Source: Serratia liquefaciens
GTDB taxonomy: Bacteria; Pseudomonadota; Gammaproteobacteria; Enterobacterales; Enterobacteriaceae
DNA length: 64,000 nucleotides
Assembly (NCBI RefSeq): GCF_027594825.1
Contig: NZ_CP088930.1
Location: 3,223,019 to 3,287,018, forward strand
Direction: 5' to 3'
Under the pieces are notes generated by a model. That model was not told where the DNA came from and did no database searches. It worked only from the letters and a program-made list of their open reading frames with translations. Positions 30,655 to 43,488 of the stretch are shown piece by piece. The translations under genes and the position numbers were made by a program. Every line of letters starts with the position of its first letter. Position 1 is the first letter of the stretch.

Positions 30655-31719
30655 ATGAATGAGTTGAAGAACGATCGTTACCTGCGCGCGCTGCTGCGTC
30701 AGCCGGTGGATGTGACCCCCGTATGGATGATGCGTCAGGCCGGTCGTTATTTGCCGGAGTACAAAGCCACCCGTGCCCAGGCCGGTGATTTTATGTCGCT
30801 GTGCAAGAACGCGGAACTGGCTTGCGAGGTTACGCTGCAGCCATTGCGCCGCTTCCCGCTGGATGCGGCCATTCTGTTCTCCGACATCCTCACCATTCCC
30901 GATGCTATGGGGCTGGGGCTGTATTTCGAAACCGGCGAAGGCCCGCGTTTCTCTTCCCCCATTACCTGTCGTGCCGACGTGGACAAGTTGCCGGCCTTCG
31001 ATCCGGAAGTGGAGCTGGGCTATGTGATGAACGCGGTGCGTACTATCCGCCGCGAGCTTAAAGGCGAAGTGCCGCTGATCGGTTTCTCCGGCAGCCCATG
31101 GACCCTGGCAACCTACATGGTGGAAGGCGGCAGCAGCAAGGCCTTCACCAAGCTGAAAAAAATGATGTACGCGGAACCGGCTACGCTGCACCTGCTGCTG
31201 GATAAACTGGCAGACAGCGTCATTTTGTATCTCAATGCCCAGATCAAAGCCGGCGCGCAGTCGGTAATGGTCTTCGACACCTGGGGCGGCGTGCTGACCG
31301 GCCGTGACTACCGCGAATTCTCTTTGCATTACATGCATAAGATTGTCGATGGGCTGCTGCGTGAAAACGATGGCCGCCGCGTGCCGGTCACGCTGTTCAC
31401 CAAAGGCGGAGGCCAGTGGCTGGAGGCCATGGCGGCCACGGGTTGTGACGCATTGGGTCTAGACTGGACGACCGACATCGCCGACGCGCGCCGACGTGTA
31501 GGCGATAAAGTGGCACTGCAGGGCAATATGGATCCGTCCATGCTGTATGCGTCGCCTGAGCGTATTGCCCAGGAAGTGGAAACCATTCTGGCCGGTTTCG
31601 GTCACGGTGAAGGGCATGTGTTCAACCTGGGTCACGGCATTCATTTGGATGTGCCGCCAGAAAATGCCGGCGCCTTTGTTGAGGCGGTTCACGCTCAATC
31701 GGGCAAATACCATCGCTAA
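30655..31719 (+). CDS. hemE: Uroporphyrinogen decarboxylase HemE
   Basis: Removes four acetate carboxylates from uroporphyrinogen III to give coproporphyrinogen III in haem synthesis. The 354 residues equal E. coli HemE. The N-terminal [15 protein letters not shown] carries the substrate-binding arginines, [15 protein letters not shown] holds the catalytic aspartate, and [13 protein letters not shown] follows. Its stop overlaps the ribosome site of nfi, so the two genes are co-expressed. Confidence 0.98.
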   Translation: MNELKNDRYLRALLRQPVDVTPVWMMRQAGRYLPEYKATRAQAGDFMSLCKNAELACEVTLQPLRRFPLDAAILFSDILTIPDAMGLGLYFETGEGPRFSSPITCRADVDKLPAFDPEVELGYVMNAVRTIRRELKGEVPLIGFSGSPWTLATYMVEGGSSKAFTKLKKMMYAEPATLHLLLDKLADSVILYLNAQIKAGAQSVMVFDTWGGVLTGRDYREFSLHYMHKIVDGLLRENDGRRVPVTLFTKGGGQWLEAMAATGCDALGLDWTTDIADARRRVGDKVALQGNMDPSMLYASPERIAQEVETILAGFGHGEGHVFNLGHGIHLDVPPENAGAFVEAVHAQSGKYHR

Positions 31720-31728
31720 GGACTGGAT

Positions 31729-32415
31729 GTGATAGATACCCAAGCCCTGCGCGCGGAGCAATTGCAGCGCGCCTCGGAGGTGATTCGTTTCGATGACTTC
31801 CGGACCGAGTCGCCGGCCTTTATTGCCGGTGCCGACGTGGGCTTTGAACAGGAAGGTGAGGTGACGCGTGCCGCCATTGCCATCCTGCGCTATCCATCGC
31901 TGGAGCTGGTGGAGTATCGGGTGGCTCGTGTCGCGACCACCCTGCCTTACATTCCCGGCTTTTTATCGTTTCGTGAATACCCTGCGTTGCTCGCGGCCTG
32001 GGGGCAACTGCAGCAGAAGCCGGACCTGGTTTTTGTCGACGGCCATGGTATCTCGCACCCGCGACGTCTGGGCGTTGCCAGCCATTTTGGCCTACTGGTC
32101 GACGTGCCGACCATTGGCGTCGCCAAAAAGCGTCTGTGCGGTAAATTCGCCCCTTTGGACGCCGCCGCAGGCGCGTTGGCGCCACTGGAAGACAAAGGCG
32201 AGCAGTTGGGTTGGGTGTGGCGTAGCAAGGCGCGTTGTAATCCGTTGTTTATCTCCACCGGCCACCGCGTCGGGGCCGACAGTGCGTTGGCCTGGGTACA
32301 ACGTTGCATGGCGGGCTACCGTTTGCCGGAACCTACGCGCTGGGCCGATGCCATCGCCTCGCGCCGGCCGGCCTTCCAGCGCTGGTTGCAGCAGCATCCA
32401 GAGGTGTCGCAATGA
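31729..32415 (+). CDS. nfi: Endonuclease V (deoxyinosine 3'-endonuclease)
   Basis: Cuts DNA one base beyond deoxyinosine and other deaminated bases. 228 residues from a GTG at 31729, with AAGGA six bases upstream. The catalytic segment [10 protein letters not shown] supplies the first metal aspartate, and [20 protein letters not shown] holds the second conserved part. The family wedge [11 protein letters not shown] is present. As in E. coli it lies between hemE and yjaG. Confidence 0.97.
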   Translation: MIDTQALRAEQLQRASEVIRFDDFRTESPAFIAGADVGFEQEGEVTRAAIAILRYPSLELVEYRVARVATTLPYIPGFLSFREYPALLAAWGQLQQKPDLVFVDGHGISHPRRLGVASHFGLLVDVPTIGVAKKRLCGKFAPLDAAAGALAPLEDKGEQLGWVWRSKARCNPLFISTGHRVGADSALAWVQRCMAGYRLPEPTRWADAIASRRPAFQRWLQQHPEVSQ

Positions 32416-32463
32416 CCGATTTCGGGTACACTGCGGCGCAGATAACGCGTAAGAGAGTGAATA

Positions 32464-33054
32464 ATGCTACGTAACCCGATCCATTTACGTCTGGAAAAGC
32501 TTGAAAGCTGGCAACATTTGACCTTTATGGCCAGTTTGTGCGAGCGTATGTATCCGAATTACCAGATGTTCTGCCTGCAAACCGAGTTTGGCGATCCGGC
32601 GATTTACCGCCGTATTCTGGATTTGGTGTGGGAAACGCTGGTGGTCAAGGACGCCAAGGTCAACTTTGACAGCCAGCTGGAGAAGTTGGAAGAGGCGATA
32701 CCTTCGGCAGAAGATTACGATCTTTACGGCGTTTACCCGGCTATTGACGCCTGTATCGCATTAGGGGAACTGATCCATTCGCGACTCAGCGGGGAGACGC
32801 TAGAGCACGCCATCGCCATTAGCGAAACGTCAATTCGCACCGTGGCGATGTTGGAAATGACTCAGGCCGGTAAAGAAATGACCGACGATGAGCTCAAGGT
32901 TTTGCCTGCGGTAGAGGAAGAATGGGACATTCAATGGGAAATTTTCCGCCTGTTGGCTGACTGCGAAGAACGTGATTTAGAGCTGATCAAAGGCTTGCGT
33001 TCCGACCTCCGCGAGGCGGCGGTAAGTAATATCGGGATAAATTTAACGCAATAA
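32464..33054 (+). CDS. yjaG: DUF416 family protein YjaG
   Basis: 196-residue, mostly helical acidic protein, orthologue in place and sequence of E. coli YjaG (start MLRNPIHLRLEKLESWQHLTF). Function unknown. No signal peptide or membrane segment. Always found next to hupA in the enterobacterial gene order. An internal set of acidic helices (LPAVEEEWDIQWEIFRLL) is the best-kept part. Confidence 0.93.
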   Translation: MLRNPIHLRLEKLESWQHLTFMASLCERMYPNYQMFCLQTEFGDPAIYRRILDLVWETLVVKDAKVNFDSQLEKLEEAIPSAEDYDLYGVYPAIDACIALGELIHSRLSGETLEHAIAISETSIRTVAMLEMTQAGKEMTDDELKVLPAVEEEWDIQWEIFRLLADCEERDLELIKGLRSDLREAAVSNIGINLTQ

Positions 33055-33242
33055 GGCAAGAAAACGTGATTTAACGCCTGATTTGTCATGCCTTAAGGCT
33101 TCACATCCGCACCCTGTCTGGTCTACATTTGGGGGGCGTAAAAAAAGTGGCTATCGGTGCGTGTATGCAGGGAGTGCTGTCAATCGGCATATCCGTCGCA
33201 CTCGATGCTTTGCAAACGATAAACACACTGTAAGGATAACTT

Positions 33243-33515
33243 ATGAACAAGACTCAACTGATTGATGTAATCGCGGACAAGGCTGACCTTTCCAAAGCAC
33301 AAGCTAAACTGGCTCTGGAATCCACCCTGGCTGCTATTACTGAGTCTCTGAAAGAAGGTGATGCAGTACAATTGGTTGGTTTCGGTACTTTCAAGGTCAA
33401 CCACCGCAACGAGCGCACTGGTCGCAACCCGCAGACTGGTAAAGAAATCAAAATCGCAGCTGCTAACGTGCCTGCGTTCGTTTCTGGTAAAGCACTGAAA
33501 GACGCGGTTAAGTAA
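33243..33515 (+). CDS. hupA: DNA-binding protein HU-alpha
   Basis: Nucleoid protein that bends and compacts DNA as an HU dimer. 90 residues, equal to E. coli HupA. The helical base [20 protein letters not shown] is followed by the DNA-binding arms [20 protein letters not shown] with the intercalating proline. Codon use is highly biased. AAGGATAACTT precedes the ATG. A 188-nt upstream gap must hold its promoter. Confidence 0.98.
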   Translation: MNKTQLIDVIADKADLSKAQAKLALESTLAAITESLKEGDAVQLVGFGTFKVNHRNERTGRNPQTGKEIKIAAANVPAFVSGKALKDAVK

Positions 33516-33521
33516 TACTGC

Positions 33522-34223
33522 GTGTTGGTGAAAAGATTAAACAGGGGGGCAAAAGCGCCCCTTTTGTTTATCCGACAGGCGCTCATGGTCATCGGCCTTG
33601 CCGGTGTCCTGAGCGCCTGCAGCAGTCATTCAGATCCCCCTGCCTTTAGTGCCAGCGGCTTTGTGGCCGACCAGGGCGTTATTCGCCTGTGGCGCAAAGA
33701 CGACGATCGGCACCGCCCACAAGTGTTGATGAGCGTCTACAGTCCTTATCGCGGCCCGGGCACCGTCACCACGTTGTACGAATACCAAAACGGCGAACTG
33801 CGCCAGATTAAACGCACCGATGCCGATGGCGATCGTGACTCGATCCAACTTCGCTTCACCGATGACGGCGAAGTGAGCTTTATGCAGCGCCAACTGGCCA
33901 CGCGGCGTGAACAACTGACCGCCGATGAAATCGCGCTGTACCAATACCAGGCGCGTCGAGTGCTTGAAGTGAGTAATGCGTTGCGTGCCGGCAATGTGAA
34001 ACTGCTGCAGGGGCGTTGGCAACAGGGCACGGTGCAAACCTGCGATGGGCAAACGTTGAAACCTGGGCTGGACGGCAGTGCCGAAGCCTGGATTGAGCGT
34101 CGCGCCCGCAACAGCAGCCAACCGGTGAATATTGCCTGGTTGGATGCGCCGGAAGGGCGTGAACTGCTGCTGGTGGCAAACGAAGATTTTTGCCGCTGGG
34201 AACCGAAAGAAGATCAGCTATAA
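33522..34223 (+). CDS. yjaH: DUF1481 family lipoprotein YjaH
   Basis: Orthologue of E. coli YjaH, a protein of unknown function at the same place. The body (ADQGVIRLWRKDDD, VYSPYRGPG, CDGQTLKPGLD, WLDAPEGRELLLVANEDFC) is clear. The start is not: a GTG at 33522 gives a 233-residue form with a basic n-region and hydrophobic stretch ahead of the lipobox LSAC (Cys about residue 33). An ATG at 33585 leaves no positive charge before the lipobox. The upstream part is translated through the hupA terminator hairpin, which argues against the long form. Probably an outer-membrane-bound lipoprotein. Confidence 0.8.
   Translation: MLVKRLNRGAKAPLLFIRQALMVIGLAGVLSACSSHSDPPAFSASGFVADQGVIRLWRKDDDRHRPQVLMSVYSPYRGPGTVTTLYEYQNGELRQIKRTDADGDRDSIQLRFTDDGEVSFMQRQLATRREQLTADEIALYQYQARRVLEVSNALRAGNVKLLQGRWQQGTVQTCDGQTLKPGLDGSAEAWIERRARNSSQPVNIAWLDAPEGRELLLVANEDFCRWEPKEDQL
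33544..33566 (+). terminator. hupA terminator
   Basis: GC-rich hairpin GGGGGGCAAAAGCGCCCC followed by TTTTGTTT, 29 nt after the hupA stop. It lies inside the longest possible yjaH frame. Confidence 0.75.
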
Positions 34224-34246
34224 AAAAGGCCCCGCATGGCGGAGCC
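34222..34246 (-). terminator. purHD terminator
   Basis: On the minus strand GGCTCCGC-CAT-GCGGGGCC followed by TTTTTT, 20 nt after the purD stop. Confidence 0.9.
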
Positions 34247-34266
34247 CTGAGAGATTGGCGTTCAGA

Positions 34267-35550
34267 TCATTTGCCGCGTGCAATCGCACGATAGCCAATG
34301 TCCTTACGGCAGAAGCTGCCTGGCCACTGAATGCCTTCCGCCAACTGGTAAGCGCGTTGTTGCGCCTGAGCCACCGTTTCACCCAGTGCGGTAACGCACA
34401 GCACGCGGCCACCGCTGGTCACCACGTCGTTACCCTGCATGCGGGTGCCGGCATGGAATACCTTACCGTCGGCGCTTTCTTGCTGCGGCAGACCCTGAAT
34501 GACCTCACCGTTGTTATAGTCACCCGGATAACCGCCGGCAGCCAGTACTACGCCTAACGCAGGGCGTTCATCCCATTCAGACGTTTTCTCATCCAGCTTG
34601 CCTTCCGCACCGGCCAGGCACAGTTCAACCAGATCGGAACGCAGACGCACCATGATCGGCTGGGTTTCCGGATCGCCAAAGCGGCAGTTGAATTCAATGA
34701 CTTTCGGCTGACCGTCCGCAGAGATCATCAGCCCGGCATAAAGGAAACCGACATAGGTGTTTCCTTCCGCCGCCATGCCGCGCACGGTTGGCCAGATAAC
34801 CTGGTCCATCGCGCGCTGGTGGATTTCATCGGTCACCACTGGCGCCGGGGAATAAGCCCCCATGCCGCCGGTGTTCGGGCCGGTGTCGCCATCGCCGACG
34901 CGTTTATGATCCTGGCTGGTGGCCATCGGCACCACGTTTTCACCGTCGACCATGACGATAAAGCTGGCTTCTTCCCCATCCAGGAACTCTTCCACCACGA
35001 TACGGTGGCCTGCATCGCCGAAGGCGTTGCCTGCCAGCATGTCTTGCACGGCGTCTTCCGCTTCCTGCAGCGTCATGGCAACAATCACGCCTTTACCGGC
35101 AGCCAGGCCGTCAGCCTTGATGACGATCGGGGCACCTTTACTGCGAACATAGGCCAGCGCGGGTTCGACTTCGGTAAAGTTTTGATACTCGGCGCTTGGG
35201 ATATTATGGCGCGCCAGGAAATCTTTGGTGAAGGCTTTAGAGCCTTCTAACTGGGCTGCGGCCTGAGAGGGGCCAAAGATTTTCAGACCGGCGGCCTGGA
35301 AGGCGTCAACCACGCCGATCACCAACGGCGCTTCCGGCCCGACAATAGTGAGGCCGATATCGTTGCTCTGGGCAAAAGCGAGCAGGGCTGGAATATCGGT
35401 CGCGGAGATCTCGACGTTCGTAAGACTGGGTTCCAGCGCGGTACCGGCATTGCCCGGCGCTACGTAAACTTTGTCCGCCAGCGGTGATTGGGCGGCTTTC
35501 CAGGCCAGCGCGTGTTCGCGTCCGCCGTTGCCGATAATTAAAATGTTCAT
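34267..35550 (-). CDS. purD: Phosphoribosylamine-glycine ligase PurD
   Basis: ATP-grasp enzyme that makes glycinamide ribonucleotide, step two of purine synthesis. 427 residues from the ATG at 35550; the frame to 35592 adds a non-family leader. It starts with MNILIIGNGGREHALAWK and has VIKADGLAAGKGVIVA (ATP-grasp) and GFLYAGLMISADGQPKVIEFNCRFGDPE (metal and substrate site). Downstream of purH by 48 nt in one operon. The ATP-dependent product feeds both purines and, through AIR, thiamine pyrimidine. Confidence 0.98.
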   Translation of the reverse strand: MNILIIGNGGREHALAWKAAQSPLADKVYVAPGNAGTALEPSLTNVEISATDIPALLAFAQSNDIGLTIVGPEAPLVIGVVDAFQAAGLKIFGPSQAAAQLEGSKAFTKDFLARHNIPSAEYQNFTEVEPALAYVRSKGAPIVIKADGLAAGKGVIVAMTLQEAEDAVQDMLAGNAFGDAGHRIVVEEFLDGEEASFIVMVDGENVVPMATSQDHKRVGDGDTGPNTGGMGAYSPAPVVTDEIHQRAMDQVIWPTVRGMAAEGNTYVGFLYAGLMISADGQPKVIEFNCRFGDPETQPIMVRLRSDLVELCLAGAEGKLDEKTSEWDERPALGVVLAAGGYPGDYNNGEVIQGLPQQESADGKVFHAGTRMQGNDVVTSGGRVLCVTALGETVAQAQQRAYQLAEGIQWPGSFCRKDIGYRAIARGK

Positions 35551-35598
35551 CAGGTGCTCCACGAAGGGCGTGCGCCGCAGCGCACGCAGCAAAAAGGA

Positions 35599-37188
35599 TT
35601 AATGGCGGAAGTGACGCATATCGGTAAAGATCATCGCAATGCCGTGTTCGTTGGCGGCGGCAATCACTTCATCATCGCGGATCGATCCGCCTGGTTGGAT
35701 CACGCAGGTGATGCCAACGGCTGCCGCGGCATCGATACCGTCACGGAACGGGAAGAAGGCGTCGGACGCCATGGCGGAGCCTTTGACTTCCAGACCTTCG
35801 TCGGCGGCTTTGATGCCCGCGATCTTGGCTGAGTAAACGCGGCTCATTTGCCCCGCGCCTATGCCGATGGTCATGTTGTCGCGCGCATAAACAATTGCGT
35901 TGGACTTAACAAACTTGGCCACTTTCCAGCAGAACAGCGCATCACGCAATTCCTGAGCGGTAGGTTGGCGTTCGGACACTACGCGCAGATCGCTTTCACT
36001 TACCATGCCCAGATCGCGATCCTGCACCAGCAAGCCCCCGTTGACGCGCTTGAAGTCCAGAGCGGCAACGCGTTGCTGCCATTGGCCGCAGGCCAGCACG
36101 CGGACGTTCTGCTTGGCAGCCAGCAGGGAACGCGCTTCCTGGCTGATGCCAGGTGCGATAATCACTTCCACAAACTGACGACTGATGATGGCCTGCGCAG
36201 TGGCGGCGTCCAGTTCGCGGTTGAAGGCGATGATGCCGCCGAACGCGGAGGTAGGATCGGTTTGATAGGCACGTTCATAGGCTGCCAGAATATCGTCGCC
36301 TATCGCCACGCCACAGGGGTTGGCATGCTTGACGATAACGCAGGCCGGTTCGACGAACTCTTTCACGCACTCCAGCGCCGCATCGGTATCGGCGATGTTG
36401 TTGTACGACAGCGCTTTGCCCTGTAGCTGATCGGCGGTGGCGACAGAAGCTTCCTGAACATTCTCTTCTATATAGAAGGCGGCCTGCTGGTGGCTGTTTT
36501 CACCGTAGCGCATATCCTGCTTCTTGATGTAGTTAAGGTTCAGCGTGCGAGGGAAGCGACCGGAAGGTTGCTCGGTGTCGCCATGGTAGGCCGGCACCAG
36601 CGCGCCGAAGTAGTTGGCGATCATGCTGTCGTAAGCGGCGGTGTGTTCAAAAGCCTTGATAGCCAGATCGAAACGGGTGACGTATTGCAGTGAGCCGTCG
36701 TTGTTATCCATCTCGGTAATGATAGCGGCGTAGTCGCTGCTCTTGACGACGATGGCAACGTCTTTGTGGTTCTTGGCTGCAGAGCGCACCATAGTCGGGC
36801 CGCCGATGTCGATATTCTCTACTGCATCTGCCAGCGAGCAATCCGGGCGCGCCACGGTTTGGGCGAACGGATACAGGTTTACCACCACCATGTCGATCGG
36901 CTTGATGTCATGTTGGCTCATGATGCCGTCGTCCTGGCCGCGACGGCCCAGAATGCCGCCGTGTACTTTCGGGTGCAGCGTCTTCACTCGTCCATCCATC
37001 ATTTCCGGGAAGCCGGTGTAGTCGGAAACTTCGGTAACAGGCAGGCCGGCATCTGCCAGCAGGCGGGCGGTACCGCCAGTGGAGAGCAGTTCAACGCCAC
37101 GGCTTGAAAGCGCTTCGGCGAATTCAACGATACCGGCTTTGTCAGAGACGCTGAGCAGGGCCCGGCGGATTGGACGAGGTTGTTGCAT
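35599..37188 (-). CDS. purH: AICAR transformylase / IMP cyclohydrolase PurH
   Basis: Bifunctional enzyme for the last two steps to IMP. 529 residues, equal to E. coli. The N-terminal MGS-like cyclohydrolase domain ([31 protein letters not shown]) is followed by the formyltransferase domain with the [19 protein letters not shown] region, the KHANPCGVA motif (Lys-His pair) and [13 protein letters not shown]. First gene of purHD. The PurR operator 164 nt upstream indicates repression by hypoxanthine- or guanine-bound PurR. Confidence 0.99.
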   Translation of the reverse strand: MQQPRPIRRALLSVSDKAGIVEFAEALSSRGVELLSTGGTARLLADAGLPVTEVSDYTGFPEMMDGRVKTLHPKVHGGILGRRGQDDGIMSQHDIKPIDMVVVNLYPFAQTVARPDCSLADAVENIDIGGPTMVRSAAKNHKDVAIVVKSSDYAAIITEMDNNDGSLQYVTRFDLAIKAFEHTAAYDSMIANYFGALVPAYHGDTEQPSGRFPRTLNLNYIKKQDMRYGENSHQQAAFYIEENVQEASVATADQLQGKALSYNNIADTDAALECVKEFVEPACVIVKHANPCGVAIGDDILAAYERAYQTDPTSAFGGIIAFNRELDAATAQAIISRQFVEVIIAPGISQEARSLLAAKQNVRVLACGQWQQRVAALDFKRVNGGLLVQDRDLGMVSESDLRVVSERQPTAQELRDALFCWKVAKFVKSNAIVYARDNMTIGIGAGQMSRVYSAKIAGIKAADEGLEVKGSAMASDAFFPFRDGIDAAAAVGITCVIQPGGSIRDDEVIAAANEHGIAMIFTDMRHFRH

Positions 37189-37345
37189 GGTTTTATCCCT
37201 TGGCTTTGGAGTCGCAATAAAAGAGCGTTACGTGAATTTCCACCTTCTACTCTCTATAAGGAAAGGTTTTTCTCTCTATAAAGGGGGCATCGGGCACAAA
37301 TTCAGGTAACGCCCCCATAAAAAGGGGAGCGTTTCGTCGCGGGGA

Positions 37346-37351
37346 ATTGTA
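37346..37351 (-). promoter_or_regulatory. purHD promoter -10
   Basis: On the minus strand TACAAT directly follows the PurR box. The -35 region, which falls inside or just beyond the box, is weak. Position agrees with repression by promoter blocking. Confidence 0.55.
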
Positions 37352-37367
37352 GCGAAAACGTTTGCGT
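37352..37367 (-). promoter_or_regulatory. PurR operator of purHD
   Basis: On the minus strand ACGCAAACGTTTTCGC, matching the 16-bp PurR consensus ACGCAAACGTTTTCNT at all but the last position. It overlaps the purH promoter. Confidence 0.92.
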
Positions 37368-37399
37368 GGCGCTCGTAAATTTTCCGTGCAAATGGCTTC

Positions 37400-37408
37400 T
37401 GTGGATAA
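37400..37408. promoter_or_regulatory. Perfect DnaA box between purH and the rRNA operon
   Basis: TGTGGATAA, the reverse complement of the R1-type box TTATCCACA. A palindrome TTGTGCACAA (37411-37420) lies next to it. A single box may be chance or may link purHD/rRNA transcription to DnaA. Confidence 0.45.
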
Positions 37409-37484
37409 GTTTGTGCACAACAGGGTATAAGGCGGGCTTTTGCTGTGGAATGCAGCAAACGATCGTTTTTGTCGAAAATACCTG

Positions 37485-37512
37485 TTGCGGCCTGCGAGGA
37501 ACTCCCTATAAT
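37485..37512 (+). promoter_or_regulatory. rRNA operon promoter P1
   Basis: TTGCGG (37485-37490), 16-bp spacer and TATAAT (37507-37512), followed by the GC-rich discriminator GCGCCTCC. The 16-bp spacer and the CTCCCTATAATGCGCC context are those of enterobacterial rrn P1, which is stringent- and growth-rate-controlled. The AT-rich 37440-37480 segment can act as UP element. Confidence 0.95.
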
Positions 37513-37593
37513 GCGCCTCCATCGACACGGAACATGTGAACAACTTCACAGAGTCTCCGGGGTTCGAAGAGAAAAAATCCTGAAATTTAGGGG

Positions 37594-37621
37594 TTGACTC
37601 TGAAAGAGGAAAGCGTATTAT
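37594..37621 (+). promoter_or_regulatory. rRNA operon promoter P2
   Basis: TTGACT (37594-37599), 16-bp spacer and TATTAT (37616-37621), 109 bp downstream of P1. Confidence 0.9.
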
Positions 37622-37660
37622 ACGCCACCTCGAGATAGCAAGCTACGGCGGCTAACTCAC

Positions 37661-37673
37661 TGCTCTTTAACAA
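37661..37673 (+). promoter_or_regulatory. rRNA antitermination boxA (leader)
   Basis: TGCTCTTTAACAA, the consensus boxA bound by NusB-S10. A second copy (39790-39802) lies in the spacer before 23S. Confidence 0.92.
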
Positions 37674-37854
37674 TTTATCAGACAATCTGTGTGGGCACTC
37701 CACAAGACGATATCCAGAACCTTCGGGTTCAAAAAAATATCAAGTCTTGAAGAGTGACCAAGCAATAAGTCAGTCGGTTGATTCGTCAACGGTCTGATTA
37801 TTACGAAAGTTAATTTTCGAGCATCGCTTCACGAGTTGAAGCAAATCAAGCTTT

Positions 37855-39397
<1,543 letters not shown>

Positions 39398-39472
39398 CCT
39401 AATGATATTGATTGCGTGTAGTGCTCACACAGATTGTCTGATGAAAAAGTAACGAGCAGAAATACCTTTAAT

Positions 39473-39549
<77 letters not shown>

Positions 39550-39656
39550 ATTCTTTCCCATACTGCGTTGCTTCACCGCATGGCTGTAAAGCCGCGTGGC
39601 GCCGCGTCTTGTTTGGAATCGAATGAGGTAACAAAGGTATCTGCAAGTGACTGTAT

Positions 39657-39732
39657 GGGGCTATAGCTCAGCTGGGAGAGCGCCTGCCTTGCACGCAGGA
39701 GGTCAGCGGTTCGATCCCGCTTAGCTCCACCA
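39657..39732 (+). tRNA. tRNA-Ala (anticodon TGC)
   Basis: 76 nt with encoded CCA, acceptor arms GGGGCTA/TAGCTCC, anticodon loop TTGCACG. The Ile-Ala pair marks this as the rrnA/D/H-type spacer, whereas E. coli rrnE, at the same place next to purH, carries tRNA-Glu. Confidence 0.97.
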
Positions 39733-39789
39733 TATAGTCCTGTATCAATACTTCAGAGTGTACTGGCAACAGTATGCTGCGAAGTATTT

Positions 39790-39802
39790 TGCTCTTTAAC
39801 AA
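39790..39802 (+). promoter_or_regulatory. Second boxA in the 16S-23S spacer
   Basis: TGCTCTTTAACAA, identical to the leader boxA, about 155 nt before 23S. It restores antitermination for the large subunit rRNA. Confidence 0.9.
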
Positions 39803-39957
39803 TCTGGAACAAGCTGAAAATTGAAACATGACAGCTGAAACTTATCCCTCCGTAGAACTATTGGGGTAAGGATTAACCTGTCATAGAGTCTCTCAAATAA
39901 ACAGCACGACAGTGTTCTCTGTTTACAGAAACACCTTCGGGTTGTGAGGTTAAGTGA

Positions 39958-42857
<2,900 letters not shown>

Positions 42858-42911
42858 ACAACACCAAAGGTGTTTTAGAGAGACAGATTTTCAGCGAAGT
42901 TCCGAGATTGG

Positions 42912-42941
42912 TTTCAATGGCTACGTGAGTAGCGGTTGGAA
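42912..42941 (+). other. 23S-5S spacer hairpin (copy 2)
   Basis: TTTCAA (42912-42917) and TTGGAA (42936-42941) pair around GCTA/TAGC. Compared with copy 1 (219-248) one U-A pair is C-G and two pairs differ by wobble, so pairing is conserved. Confidence 0.6.
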
Positions 42942-42953
42942 TGAAACAGAATT

Positions 42954-43073
42954 TGCCTGGCGGCAATAGCGCGGTGGTCCCACCTGACCCCATGCCGAAC
43001 TCAGAAGTGAAACGCCGTAGCGCCGATGGTAGTGTGGGGTCTCCCCATGCGAGAGTAGGACACTGCCAGGCAT
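42954..43073 (+). rRNA. 5S rRNA (second rRNA operon)
   Basis: 120 nt, identical to the first copy at 261-380; ends pair as TGCCTGGC/GCCAGGCA. Confidence 0.97.
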
Positions 43074-43087
43074 CAATCAAGCCAAGA

Positions 43088-43112
43088 GGCCATCCGCAAG
43101 GATGGCCTTTTT
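43088..43112 (+). terminator. rRNA operon terminator T1 (second operon)
   Basis: GGCCATCC-GCAA-GGATGGCC followed by TTTTT; differs from the first operon only in the loop. Confidence 0.9.
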
Positions 43113-43134
43113 GCTATGCGGAAAAGAAAAAATG

Positions 43135-43156
43135 GCGCAGCTAGGCTGCGCTTTTT
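43135..43156. terminator. Bidirectional terminator after the second rRNA operon
   Basis: GCGCAG-CTAGG-CTGCGC followed by TTTTT on the plus strand. On the minus strand the same stem is followed by CATTTTTT. It can back up the rRNA terminator and end the minus-strand ORF whose stop lies in its loop. Absent after the first operon. Confidence 0.8.
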
Positions 43157-43464
43157 AACCAGTCGGCGATAAAGTCAGCGATGCACTCTGGATCATTAAG
43201 GTCCAACAGTCTGGCCTTTCCAGTGATTAACCGATCGCTGGCAACGGCGATAACGCACTCGTCCAGCATATCCTCCAGCGGTTTACCCACCTCTTTAGCG
43301 TTGTCATGATTGAAAATTATCGCACTGGCATTATTTGGCGCTTGTATATGCAAATGAGGCGGTGAAGGGAGGCGTTGCTGCGATTGGCTTGACTGCACGA
43401 AGCCGAACCTCAGCAGAGTAACAATACTGGCTGTTGCCAGGTGATGAATGAGCGGGCTCAGCAT
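43141..43464 (-). CDS. Hypothetical protein downstream of actP
   Basis: A possible 107-residue protein that I do not recognise. The second half (ASAIIFNHDNAKEVGKPLED, CVIAVASDRL, DPECIADFIADWLKSAA) has protein-like composition with acidic helices. The first half is low in charge and could be a signal-like or non-coding part. The ATG lies in the loop of a strong hairpin 24 nt after the actP stop, so a later start is possible. The stop sits in a bidirectional terminator, which favours a real gene. Confidence 0.4.
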   Translation of the reverse strand: MLSPLIHHLATASIVTLLRFGFVQSSQSQQRLPSPPHLHIQAPNNASAIIFNHDNAKEVGKPLEDMLDECVIAVASDRLITGKARLLDLNDPECIADFIADWLKSAA

Positions 43465-43484
43465 GCTGAACCCGCTCTCTTTTT
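43450..43484. terminator. Strong hairpin after actP
   Basis: GAGCGGG-C-TCAGC-AT-GCTGA-A-CCCGCTC (43450-43477) followed by TCTTTTTG on the plus strand. On the minus strand, the direction of actP, the T-tract precedes rather than follows the stem, so termination of actP is less certain. Confidence 0.65.
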
Positions 43485-43488
43485 GACT

